Part shown: in pieces, positions 8,007 through 15,814 of the stretch
Position numbering within the stretch: position 1 is the first letter of the stretch
Layout of the letters: the number at the start of each line of letters is the position of its first letter
Origin: Stenotrophomonas maltophilia
GTDB taxonomy: Bacteria > Pseudomonadota > Gammaproteobacteria > Xanthomonadales > Xanthomonadaceae
NCBI RefSeq assembly: GCF_003205835.1
Contig: NZ_CP029773.1
Coordinates: 4,835,001-4,891,004, forward strand
Reading direction: 5' to 3'
Length of the DNA stretch: 56,004 nucleotides
Translations under genes and position numbers: made by a program
The notes under the pieces: generated by a model
The model's input: only the letters and a program-made list of their open reading frames with translations
What the model was told of the DNA's origin: nothing
Database searches by the model: none

Positions 8007-11000
8007 TCAGGCCTCGGCTTCTTCTGGTTCGTTGGCCTGCTGGCGGCTGCGCTCGGGCAGCTTCAGGCGCTTGCCTTCTTCGTCGTACTCGATCAGCAGC
8101 ACGCCGGAGTCGTGGCGGCCGCTGATTTCGACGAAGCAGGCGCCACCGATGAACGGCTCCAGCGTCATCACCGACTTCAGCGGGGTGGCGACCACCATCT
8201 GGAAGCCGAAGTTGTCGAAGATATTCATCGCCAGCGCGGTGAACTCGTTGTCGGCCTTGTCGAAGGCTTCGTCGAGCACGACGGCGGCGTAGCTGGGCAG
8301 CTGGCTGTCGGCACCGCCGAGCTGGTAGCGCAGTGCCGCAGCCAGGCAGGTGGTGGCCAGTTTCTGGCGCTGGCCACCGGACTTGCCGGCACCGCTGCGG
8401 TAGATCTCGACCTGCTGGCGCGTTTCCGCATCCAGCTCGACGCCGATGAACTCCACGTGCATGCGCACGTCCAGCACCAGCTCGCGCCAGCGCTTGTCCT
8501 CACCTTCCTGCGAACCGAGGCGGTTGACCAGCTGGCGCAGCACGGTGAACTGCGATTCGGCCAGCTCGCGCTGCTCGGTCTGCTGCTGCGACAGCACCTC
8601 GCGCAGCTGCAGGTGGAACTCGCCGACTTCCGGCAGGCGGCGGTCGCTCAGTTCGATGGTCAGCAGCGTGCCACGGTTGAACGGCACCTGCTCCAGGCTG
8701 GCGTTCACTTCGTCCAGGCGCTGGCCGATCGACTTGCGGGCCTCGGCGCTGTGGCGCTGCAGGGCCAGCAGGTTGTTCTTGCTCTGGTTCTGCAGCAGGT
8801 CGAAGAAGCGCTCTTCGTGCTGCGGCAGGCCATCGCGTTCCAGGCGTTCGAGGCGGGCGAGGAAGTCCTCGGCCGAGGCCACCGAAACGGTGAAGTCGCC
8901 CGATTCCTCCGGCCATTGCTGGATGAAGCGACGGAAGCAGCCGATCAGCTGGTTCTCGATGCGGTTGAGGTCCTGCTGCGAGGACGACAGCTGCTCGTTC
9001 AGCGCGTTGCTGACCTGGCGCATGTGCGCTTCCAGCGTTTCCAGGCTGAGCGGGCCCTGCTCCTGCAGGCGCTCGGCCAGCCCGGCTTCCTGCTCCTGGG
9101 CCAGGCTCGGCAGCACCAGCGCACGGCTCTGCTGGCGGGCGCGGTCGAGGCGATCACGTTCCTTGACCAGCTGGCCACGCTCGACACGGACGTCTTCATA
9201 GGTGCGGCGGGATTGTTCGATGTCGGCGCGCACGGCGTCGATCTGCTTGGCCAGCTTGGCGAGGTCGGCGTTGCCTTCGCGCAGGTCGCGCAGGGTGGCT
9301 TCGATATCGCTCAGGCGCTGCTGCGGGGCAGCGATGTCGATCTCGTTCCAGCTGATGCTGACCAGCTCGTGGCAGGCCAGGCGGCGCTCATTGTCGCGGT
9401 CGCGCTGGCCGCGCAGGCGTGCGATGTCGGTCTCGCAGCTGGCGATGCGCTTGGCCAGTTCCTGTGCTTCGCGCTCGAAGGCGCCCACCTTGTCGTGGTT
9501 GTTGAAGCCCAGGATCCAGCGACGACGGTCGCCCACCGCACTGCGGTCGTCCTTCTCGAAGCGGTCGCCCGGATGCTTGACCTGGCCTTCTCGGGTGATG
9601 CCGCGGTCGACATTGCGCAGCTGCTTGGCATCCACGCACTCGTAGTCGAAGCGCTTGCCGAGCTCGCGGCGCAGCCAGCTTTCGAACACGTGCTCGCGCA
9701 GCTCCAGCTTGTGCAGCAGCGACTTCGCTGACGGCTCGCGCGCGAACGCATCATCGTTGCGGCGCACGCGGTAGTAGGTGAAGCGCATGCCCAGGTGGGT
9801 ACGGTTCACCCACTCGGCGACGTCGTTGTAGTGCTTGTCATCGACCAGCAGCGACAGCGCGAAGCCACCCAGCACGCGTTCGATGGCGCCCTGCCAGCCC
9901 TGCTCTTCCGAGCGGACCTGGATCAGCTCGCCGACGAACGGCAGCGCCGCTTCGGCGATGCCGGTTTCCTCGGCCAGGCGCGCACGCAGCTTCTGCATCG
10001 GCGCCGGGATGTTGGAGGGGGTGCGCTGCATCGCTTCAAGTTCGCTGCGCACTTCACCGAAGCGGCGCTCGTCATCGCGCTTGCCGCCGAGGCGATCGCT
10101 GATCGCATCGTCCAGTGCCGCCGAGGCACGCTGGCGGTCCTGCAGTTCGTTCTGCGCACGCTCGACCAGCTCGGCGAAGCCATGGGCATCGTCGGGCAGT
10201 TCGGCCTGCAGCTGCTGCGCCGCTTCCTGGGCCTGGTCACGCTTGGCCTTGCGGCGGTCGCGCTCGGCTTCGGCGCGGCCCTGCTCGCGTTCCAGTTCCT
10301 CGATGCGTTCGCCGCCCTGCTGGCGGCGCTGCAGTTCCAGTTCGGCCAGGCGCTCGGTGTGGTTGTCCAGCGCGGCGCGGCGCTGGGCCTCTTCGCCGAG
10401 CAGGCCACGGTCACGCACGTCCATCTCGCGCAGGCGCGCTTCGATCAGCGCCTGGCGGCGGCTTTCGCGGAAGCTGTCGACGCCGAGCTTCAGTGCTTCG
10501 TCGTCGCCACGCTGGCGGTGCATTTCCTTCAGATCGTTGTAGTAGGCGCGTGCCGGCAGCAGGGTTTCCACCTGGCGGCGCGCGGTGACCACGGCCTGGT
10601 GCGCGCCATCGAGCTCGGCGAAGTCGCTGACCAGGCGCTCGGCGGCGTCGAAGGTCTTCGGCGTGTCGAGCATGAAGTCGCGCAGGAAGACGTTGAGGTC
10701 GCCCAGGTTCTTCGCCGACTGCGTCTTGTGCAGCAGGCGCAGCGCCATTTCGTTGTCGATGCCGAGCAGGTCGCGGAAGCGCTCGGCATAGCCGGAGAAG
10801 GTGTCGAAGTGGTGCAGGTCGGACAGCTTCTGCTTGAGCTTGCGCAGGTCCAGGTCGAAGCCGCCGAGATCCTTGGCGATGTCGAACGGGCGCTCGGCGA
10901 TCATGTAGTGCTTGCGCACGTCGCCGGCCGAGGTGCCATTGCCGGAGATCCACAGCAGGCGCACCAGGCTGACCACGCGGCCATCGCCGGCGCGGTATTC

Positions 11001-11387
11001 CAGCACCAGTGCGGTCCAGGTCGCGCCCTTGCGCAGGTACTGGGTGGCGATTTCGCCGGTGCCGCTGTCCTGCTGGTCGGCCCACGCGCCACGCACGTAG
11101 GACACCAGGTTGCGGTCGCGGCCGCTGCGCTCGGCTTCACGCGCGGCGGCGTTGAAGTCGACGATGGCCGGCGGCGTCAGCAGCGCGGACATGGCATCGA
11201 GCAGGGTCGACTTGCCCGAGCCGGAACGGCCGACGAACAGGAAGCCGCGCTCGGCGATCGGCACTTCGGTCAGGCCGTTGAAGGTGCCCCAGTTGTGCAC
11301 CTGCAGGCGGCGCATGCGGAACTGCTGCAGGCGCGGGTCCGGCAGGCCTTCGTTGAACAGTGCGGGAGTGTGCTTGGAGATAGCCAT
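8007..11387 (-). CDS. jetC: JetC/MksB-type SMC-like ATPase of a Wadjet-family condensin
   Basis: An 1126-residue SMC-like ATPase. Walker A is GRSGSGKST at 53-61, the ABC signature is KSGGQ at 1002-1006 and Walker B is VVLDEA at about 1036-1041. Two long Arg/Glu-rich coiled coils (about 265-470 and 620-930) flank a globular hinge-like segment near 475-545. Size and neighbours match JetC of type I Wadjet and the related MksB condensins, which extrude DNA loops; with the JetD nuclease they cleave circular plasmids. It starts 16 bases after the jetB stop, so jetA-jetB-jetC is one operon. No JetD (DUF2220/DUF3322) gene exists on either side, so plasmid cleavage cannot be assumed. Confidence 0.9.
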   Translation of the reverse strand: MAISKHTPALFNEGLPDPRLQQFRMRRLQVHNWGTFNGLTEVPIAERGFLFVGRSGSGKSTLLDAMSALLTPPAIVDFNAAAREAERSGRDRNLVSYVRGAWADQQDSGTGEIATQYLRKGATWTALVLEYRAGDGRVVSLVRLLWISGNGTSAGDVRKHYMIAERPFDIAKDLGGFDLDLRKLKQKLSDLHHFDTFSGYAERFRDLLGIDNEMALRLLHKTQSAKNLGDLNVFLRDFMLDTPKTFDAAERLVSDFAELDGAHQAVVTARRQVETLLPARAYYNDLKEMHRQRGDDEALKLGVDSFRESRRQALIEARLREMDVRDRGLLGEEAQRRAALDNHTERLAELELQRRQQGGERIEELEREQGRAEAERDRRKAKRDQAQEAAQQLQAELPDDAHGFAELVERAQNELQDRQRASAALDDAISDRLGGKRDDERRFGEVRSELEAMQRTPSNIPAPMQKLRARLAEETGIAEAALPFVGELIQVRSEEQGWQGAIERVLGGFALSLLVDDKHYNDVAEWVNRTHLGMRFTYYRVRRNDDAFAREPSAKSLLHKLELREHVFESWLRRELGKRFDYECVDAKQLRNVDRGITREGQVKHPGDRFEKDDRSAVGDRRRWILGFNNHDKVGAFEREAQELAKRIASCETDIARLRGQRDRDNERRLACHELVSISWNEIDIAAPQQRLSDIEATLRDLREGNADLAKLAKQIDAVRADIEQSRRTYEDVRVERGQLVKERDRLDRARQQSRALVLPSLAQEQEAGLAERLQEQGPLSLETLEAHMRQVSNALNEQLSSSQQDLNRIENQLIGCFRRFIQQWPEESGDFTVSVASAEDFLARLERLERDGLPQHEERFFDLLQNQSKNNLLALQRHSAEARKSIGQRLDEVNASLEQVPFNRGTLLTIELSDRRLPEVGEFHLQLREVLSQQQTEQRELAESQFTVLRQLVNRLGSQEGEDKRWRELVLDVRMHVEFIGVELDAETRQQVEIYRSGAGKSGGQRQKLATTCLAAALRYQLGGADSQLPSYAAVVLDEAFDKADNEFTALAMNIFDNFGFQMVVATPLKSVMTLEPFIGGACFVEISGRHDSGVLLIEYDEEGKRLKLPERSRQQANEPEEAEA

Positions 11388-11403
11388 GCGATGGTCGGGT
11401 CTC

Positions 11404-12105
11404 TCAGGCCTCGGCGGCCGGGGTTTCGCGCAGCTGGCGGTACACCGCCGAAAGCTGGGACACGTCTTCGGCGGAGAACAGCAGCTTCAGCGCCGGCGAG
11501 ACTTCGTGGCGGTCTTCCTGGCCGCTGAGGCGGGTCAGGATGTGGTTGTCCTTCATCTTCTGCACTGCCGAAGCAACGCGGCGGTTGAAGCCGGCGCGGT
11601 CGGTGGACAGGTTCTTCTCGTAGATGGCCAGCGCTTCGGCCATCTCGGCGTCGGCGACCACCGCGCGGTTGCCGCGCGCATCGGCCTCGGCCAGCTGCTG
11701 GCGCAGGTACAGCAGCAGCACCGAATCGATGAAGGTCAGCGGCGAGGTGCGCAGCAGTACCGGCGCATCAACGTCTTCGGTGTCGGCCTGGCGGGTGAAC
11801 GCCACGCCGCTGTCACGGTCGAGCACCAGTTCCAGGAACAGGTCCGCCAGCGACGAGCGGATGGCCGCCTCGCTGCGGATCAGCGCCGGCCACAGCTTGG
11901 CGTGGCGCAGCTGGTCGATGCTGGGGCCGATCAGCAGCTGGCACAGCGCGCGGCGCGCATCCAGCGGCAGGCGCCCGGTATCGCCGAGGTAGTACACGTC
12001 GTTGCCACGGCGGGGCTGCGCCACGGCCGCCACCGGCTCGGCTTCGTAGGCGTCGTCCGCCACGTCGGCCTGCGCTGCGTCGATGGGATCTTCATGCCAG
12101 CTCAT
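11404..12105 (-). CDS. jetB: JetB/MksE-type subunit (DUF4194)
   Basis: A 233-residue DUF4194 protein, the winged-helix (kite-like) MksE/JetB subunit that dimerises and binds the kleisin in these SMC complexes. The first 45 residues are acidic and probably disordered; the fold begins at LDARRALCQLLIGPSID. The C-terminal part (GFNRRVASAVQKMKDNHIL) looks like a winged helix. The ATG at 12105 has AGGAGA upstream at good spacing and overlaps the end of jetA by 14 bases; a longer in-frame extension to 12183 lies entirely inside jetA and is rejected. Assignment rests on family resemblance plus the jetA-jetB-jetC order. Confidence 0.88.
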   Translation of the reverse strand: MSWHEDPIDAAQADVADDAYEAEPVAAVAQPRRGNDVYYLGDTGRLPLDARRALCQLLIGPSIDQLRHAKLWPALIRSEAAIRSSLADLFLELVLDRDSGVAFTRQADTEDVDAPVLLRTSPLTFIDSVLLLYLRQQLAEADARGNRAVVADAEMAEALAIYEKNLSTDRAGFNRRVASAVQKMKDNHILTRLSGQEDRHEVSPALKLLFSAEDVSQLSAVYRQLRETPAAEA

Positions 12106-13561
12106 GGCGTCTCTCCTGGGTGAACCAAACCAGCGGGATGCGGGCGCGACGGATCTGGCCGTCGCCACCACGCCATTCGGCAAGCTCCTGCTCGCCGGCG
12201 ATCACATTGCCGAAGCGCGTGCCCAGCGACAGGTAGCCGATGACGCTGCCCAGGCCCTGCGGCGCTTCACGCTGCGACAGCGCCTGGGCGATGCTGAGCC
12301 GCGGCTGTGCATCGAGCAGGTCGTGCAGGTCGCGGCGCAGGGTGCGGAAGTCGATTTCGGACGAAGCGACCAGATCGCCGACGCTTTCCAGGCTGATCGC
12401 GGCCGCGTCGTTGTACTCGACGTTGCCATCGACCTGGGCGCTGCGTGGATCGTGCAGCCTCCACTGCGACCACGAGCGCAGGCGGCTGGTGGTCAGCTGC
12501 AGGTCACGGCCGATGCCGCGCTGTGCGGGGAACTCGTCGCGCAGGGCCAGTGCTTCGGACTGCGCCTGCTTCAGCAGCTGGTTGAGGCGGCGCTGTTCCA
12601 GGTAGCCACGGCTCTGCACGAAGCCGCGCAGGCTGCGCGCGAAGTTCTGCAGCACATCGTGCACCTGGCCACCGCGCTCGAGCATGGTGCTGGTGAAGCC
12701 ACGCAGGAAGTTGCGTTCGTTGCGGTCCAGGCGGCGCGCAAAGCCACGCGCCAGCACCGCTTCCAGCGCAGCATCGAGCTGGGCGCTCTGTTCGGCGTCG
12801 TTGAGCAGTCGCCAGAACGCCTGGAAGCTGCGGCCGGCATCGCTCTCGCCGATCACATCCACGCCTTCGAACAGCTGCGACAGCACGTCGCCACGCTCGC
12901 CCTCGTCGTCGATGATGCGCTCGCGGAAATCGCGGTTGAGCTGCTCGAAGTCGTCGCGCACGCGGCGGAAGTCCTCGGTCAGCTCGTCGGCCAGGCCGAT
13001 GATCTGACGCGCACGTTCCAGCGCGCGCTTGCCATCCAGCGCGATCACGCGGCCAGCGCCGACGCGGGCGATCTCGGCGTCGATGCGGTCGCGCTCGTCG
13101 CGCAACGCCGACAGGCGCGCGTCCGGATCGGATTCGGTCTGCGCGGCCAGCTGCGAGAGCTGTTCGATGACCAGCGCCAGGCGGCTTTCGGTGGCAGCCA
13201 CGCGGGCCTGCTCCAGGCCATCGGCGAAGCGGATCGCCTGCAGCGCTGCGGTCGACAGCTCGTACTGCTCCTGGTCGGCACCTTCGGGCAGGCGGCGTTC
13301 GAGCCAGCCCTGGGCCAGCCAGTGCGCGATGTAGGCCTGCGCGGTACGCGGCAGGTCGCGCGACAGTTCGTCGCCGTTGAGCTGGTCCAGCGCACGTTGC
13401 AGGCGCTCGTTGAGCACCGACGAGGACAGCGTACGCTCGCCGTCCATCAGCAGCCCCTGCAGCAGGCCGATGATTTCCGGAGCGTGGTCGGCGGCGAGCA
13501 GCTTCCACTGGGGCTGTTCGCGCAGATGGCGGTAACGGGAGATGCGTTCGCGATGCTTCAT
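12092..13561 (-). CDS. jetA: JetA/MksF-type kleisin subunit (DUF3375)
   Basis: A 489-residue DUF3375 protein, the kleisin-like JetA of type I Wadjet (MksF equivalent) that bridges the two SMC heads. The sequence begins with the helical region HRERISRYRHLREQPQWKLL and has a long central coiled coil (about 150-260, ending around RDDFEQLNRDFRERIIDDE), a conserved GRSFQAFWRLL segment near 275-285, and a C-terminal winged-helix-like region. It is the first gene of the jetABC operon, starting 112 bp downstream of folE on the same strand, with which it may share a transcript. The start at 13561 matches the family N-terminus, though no clear ribosome-binding site is seen. Confidence 0.9.
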   Translation of the reverse strand: MKHRERISRYRHLREQPQWKLLAADHAPEIIGLLQGLLMDGERTLSSSVLNERLQRALDQLNGDELSRDLPRTAQAYIAHWLAQGWLERRLPEGADQEQYELSTAALQAIRFADGLEQARVAATESRLALVIEQLSQLAAQTESDPDARLSALRDERDRIDAEIARVGAGRVIALDGKRALERARQIIGLADELTEDFRRVRDDFEQLNRDFRERIIDDEGERGDVLSQLFEGVDVIGESDAGRSFQAFWRLLNDAEQSAQLDAALEAVLARGFARRLDRNERNFLRGFTSTMLERGGQVHDVLQNFARSLRGFVQSRGYLEQRRLNQLLKQAQSEALALRDEFPAQRGIGRDLQLTTSRLRSWSQWRLHDPRSAQVDGNVEYNDAAAISLESVGDLVASSEIDFRTLRRDLHDLLDAQPRLSIAQALSQREAPQGLGSVIGYLSLGTRFGNVIAGEQELAEWRGGDGQIRRARIPLVWFTQERRHELA

Positions 13562-13673
13562 GCAGCGAAAGGAGTCATGAGGGCTGGCGGGGACGAGCAG
13601 CCGCGCACGGCGGCCGTGCGGGCAGCCGTGGGCATGCCGGCCACCAGGGGCCGGCGGGGTGCGGGCAAGCGGC

Positions 13674-14285
13674 TCAGCGCTTGCCGCCCACTTCGATGAA
13701 GCGCAGGAACTCGGCGCGGGTCCGCGCGTCGTCGCGGAAGCTGCCCAGCATCTTCGAGGTGACCATGCTGACGCCGCGCTTGTGGATGCCGCGGGTGGTC
13801 ATGCACTCGTGGGCGCCTTCGACGACCACGCCGACACCGATCGGCTGCAGCACATCCTGGATGCACTGGGCGATCTGCGCGGTCATCTTCTCCTGCACCT
13901 GGAAACGGCGGGCATAGGCTTCGACGACGCGGGCCAGCTTGCTGATGCCCACCACCTTGCCGGCCGGCAGGTAGCCGACGTGCACGCGGCCGATGATCGG
14001 CGCCATGTGGTGCTCGCAGTGGCTTTCGTACTCGATGTCGCGCAGGACGATCAGTTCGTCGTAGCCGGCCACTTCCTCGAAGGTCCGCTCCATGTAGGCG
14101 CGGGGGTCGTCGCGGTAACCGCTGAACCAGTCGCCATAGGCTTCGGCGACACGGCGGGGGGTATCCAGCAGGCCTTCACGGGACGGGTCCTCACCGGCCC
14201 AGCGCAGCAGGGTGCGCACGGCATCCTCGGCCTGGTCCTGGGTCACGTCGCCCTGCGGGGCGGCCTTTTCGTTGTTCTTGCTCAT
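13674..14285 (-). CDS. folE: GTP cyclohydrolase I
   Basis: A 203-residue type I enzyme converting GTP to 7,8-dihydroneopterin triphosphate, the first step of tetrahydrofolate synthesis. Zinc ligands are visible as C90 and H93 in SHCEHH and C161 in AHECM, matching C110/H113/C181 of the E. coli enzyme. Other family strings are EGLLDTPRRVA, VGYLPAGKVVGISKLARVV and a C-terminal RAEFLRFI. The ATG at 14285 gives the N-terminal sequence MSKNNEK; the longer frame reaching 14360 is probably untranslated leader. The gene is followed, after 112 bp, by jetA on the same strand, and is divergent from the hairpin-rich region and the MarR gene. Confidence 0.96.
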   Translation of the reverse strand: MSKNNEKAAPQGDVTQDQAEDAVRTLLRWAGEDPSREGLLDTPRRVAEAYGDWFSGYRDDPRAYMERTFEEVAGYDELIVLRDIEYESHCEHHMAPIIGRVHVGYLPAGKVVGISKLARVVEAYARRFQVQEKMTAQIAQCIQDVLQPIGVGVVVEGAHECMTTRGIHKRGVSMVTSKMLGSFRDDARTRAEFLRFIEVGGKR

Positions 14286-14398
14286 TGCGTACAGCGTCCC
14301 GAACGGGGGGCGAGCATCGTACCCGACCGGGGGGTGGGTCGTCCTGTTGGGACGGTTCATCGGGGGGTCGTTGTTGGCGCGTCGTTGCTATCGCTTTG

Positions 14399-14502
14399 GA
14401 GGGGGACAGGGGACTGCGCAGGACACGCCGTGAACCCATCCCTGGGGGCTCGATGGCGCCATCCATGGCGCCAACGGTCCTGCGCAGCCCCCTCTCCCCC
14501 TC
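14399..14502 (+). repeat. Large hairpin element A (26-nt arms)
   Basis: The arms 14399-14424 and 14477-14502 pair over 26 positions with only two mispairs (C/C at arm position 9, A/C at position 15). The loop-proximal ends are GCAGGAC and GTCCTGC. The 52-nt loop starts with ACGCCGTGAACCC and contains the nested palindrome GATGGCGCCATC. It is the same class as element B and is in the opposite orientation. Confidence 0.85.
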
Positions 14503-14678
14503 CTTGACGGTTTCCTGCGGGCGCGGCCGGACCGCCCGAAAGCGGGGGCAAAAGCTGGGGTTCATGGCTCCGGAAGCACCGCGCGCTGCGGCATTGGTGG
14601 GTGCGGACCGTTGGTCCGCACTGCTTCTGCTTCTGCCTTTAAAGAGCCAACCCACCGCGCCCGCGGGGTGATGGGCAG

Positions 14679-14938
14679 GCAGCGGGGGCCGGGCGGGGCA
14701 GGACCGTCCGCGGCATGGGCCCGAGGCATGCCTCGGGCGGGTTGGGCAGGACGCCCAACGCCGGTCTTGCCGTGTGCGCAGGACGCGCACACGAGCAAGC
14801 CGCGGCCGAGCCCCCAAGGGTGAGGGCGCTTGCTTGCGAGGCATGCCTCGCAAGCGCCCGAACGCACAGCCGCCAGCGGCTGAGCCGGACCCCGGAGGGG
14901 GGTTCACGGCGTGTCCTGCACCGTCCGGCCCCCGCTGC
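14679..14938 (-). repeat. Large hairpin element B (26-nt arms, four internal hairpins)
   Basis: The arms 14679-14704 and 14913-14938 pair over 26 positions with one G/T wobble and one G/A mispair, again ending in GCAGGAC/GTCCTGC at the loop. Read on the minus strand the loop also begins ACGCCGTGAACCC. The 208-nt loop contains a 20-bp perfect palindrome at 14719-14738, hairpins GTTGGGC-AGGAC-GCCCAAC (14741-14759) and GTGTGCGC-AGGAC-GCGCACAC (14772-14792) with the same five-base loop, and a 22-bp perfect palindrome at 14833-14854 that shares the GAGGCATGCCTC core with the first. Confidence 0.85.
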
Positions 14939-15003
14939 CCCACCCGACACCAGGCAGGCGCAACGCTTTCCTCACTACACCCGCCCATTCATAAAAACCC
15001 ATT

Positions 15004-15032
15004 GATAGGAATGAAATTAGTAGTATCCTATC
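15004..15032. promoter_or_regulatory. Probable MarR operator / promoter of the efflux operon
   Basis: An inverted repeat GATAGGA - 15 nt - TCCTATC lies directly before the marR start, the usual place for an autoregulatory MarR site. A TTGATA at 15003-15008 with TCCTAT 17 bases later could be a sigma-70 pair; that would put transcription start about at the ATG and give a leaderless or nearly leaderless mRNA. The operator call is inference from position and symmetry. Confidence 0.5.
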
Positions 15033-15040
15033 TATCTCTT

Positions 15041-15496
15041 ATGGACCGACCCCTCGACGAGCGCACCGTGCTGCAGATGCAGCTCAGCTCCGGCCTGCTG
15101 TACGCAGGGCGGCAGTGGCAGCGCCTGGCCGACAGCCGGCTCGGCAGCTACGGCATCTCCACCGCCTGCACCATGCCCCTGCTGATGATCGGCCGCTCCG
15201 GCGGTGGCATCCGCCAGGTGGCGCTGGCCCAGCAGCTGGGCATGGAAGGGCCTTCCCTGGTGCGCCTGCTGGACAAGCTGTGCGCCAGCGACCTGGTCCG
15301 CCGCGAGAGCGACGCCAGCGACCGCCGCGCCAACCTGCTGTGGCTGACCGACGCGGGACACGCGCTGGTCAGCGAGCTGGAAGACCAGTTGATCGGCCTG
15401 CGCCAGGACGTGTTCGGCGAGCTTTCCATGGATGAACTGCACGCCGTGCTGAAGGCATGGCGCCTGCTGGCCGAGGCCGCCGACCGCATCACGTAA
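15041..15496 (+). CDS. MarR-family transcriptional regulator
   Basis: A 151-residue MarR protein. The winged-helix part is clear: GGIRQVALAQQLGMEGPSLV for the recognition helix region, then LLDKLCASDLVRRE and the wing SDASDRRANLLWLTDAGH, followed by a long dimerisation helix. MarR proteins normally repress a neighbouring transporter operon and release DNA on binding aromatic or phenolic ligands, which fits the DUF1656/HlyD/OMF/FUSC genes starting 108 bp downstream. I chose ATG 15041; an in-frame ATG at 15011 would have its purines directly adjacent and would place the operator inside the gene. Confidence 0.9.
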   Translation: MDRPLDERTVLQMQLSSGLLYAGRQWQRLADSRLGSYGISTACTMPLLMIGRSGGGIRQVALAQQLGMEGPSLVRLLDKLCASDLVRRESDASDRRANLLWLTDAGHALVSELEDQLIGLRQDVFGELSMDELHAVLKAWRLLAEAADRIT

Positions 15497-15516
15497 GACC
15501 GCTGCCCCCGAATACC

Positions 15517-15546
15517 GCCGCTGCCGTGCACACGCCAGCGGCTTTT
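15517..15546 (+). terminator. Possible attenuator/terminator between marR and the efflux genes
   Basis: GCCGCTG (15517-15523) and CAGCGGC (15536-15542) form a 7-bp stem with a 12-nt loop followed by TTTT. It could partly uncouple regulator and pump expression. The T-run is short, so confidence is low. Confidence 0.3.
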
Positions 15547-15604
15547 GCCCGTTGCTGTTGTTTCGTTGTTCCTCCCCTCCCCCACCTCGCCCCCGCCCCT
15601 ACCG

Positions 15605-15814
15605 ATGCCCGGTGAATTCAGTCTCCACGGAGTGTTCGTCCCGACCCTGCTCGGGTTGATGTTGTTGGCCTATCTGGTCAACAGCGGCCTGCACGCGCTG
15701 CTGCAGCGTGCCGGCGCCTATCGCCATGTATGGCACCCGGCGCTGTTCAACCTGGCCCTGTACGGGATCGTGCTTGGCCTGCTGTTCCACCTCCTGCGTT
15801 GGATGCAATCGTGA
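15605..15814 (+). CDS. DUF1656 small membrane protein (AaeX-like)
   Basis: A 69-residue protein with two hydrophobic helices (FVPTLLGLMLLAYLV and LALYGIVLGLLFHLL). It has the DUF1656 start pattern GEFSLHGVFVP. Such small proteins are encoded directly before HlyD-type adaptors in AaeXAB-like aromatic-acid exporters, where their exact role is unclear. The next gene's GTG overlaps its stop as GTGA, so translation is coupled. The ATG at 15605 matches the family N-terminus; there is little Shine-Dalgarno signal. Confidence 0.9.
   Translation: MPGEFSLHGVFVPTLLGLMLLAYLVNSGLHALLQRAGAYRHVWHPALFNLALYGIVLGLLFHLLRWMQS

Larger units (their letters stand above)
14286..15003. other. Gene-free, hairpin-rich intergenic region between folE and the marR gene
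   Basis: No convincing coding sequence exists here: the open frames have no family resemblance and are interrupted on comparison of frames. The stretch is filled with perfect inverted repeats instead. Beyond the two large elements listed separately it holds a 9-bp-stem hairpin at 14601-14621 (GTGCGGACC, loop GTT) followed by a CTTCTGCTTCTGCC run and TTTAAAG near 14638-14644. From about 14970 the sequence becomes AT-richer and presumably contains the marR promoter. Confidence 0.8.

Noticed and set aside
8112..9731. Antisense frames inside jetC as accessory defence genes
   Set aside because: They reflect jetC coiled-coil codons and have no start signals or motifs of their own.
14191..14988. 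Possible gene(s) in the folE-marR interval
   Set aside because: The frames cross palindromes, show no family resemblance and are equally open in several frames, as expected for GC-rich non-coding repeats.
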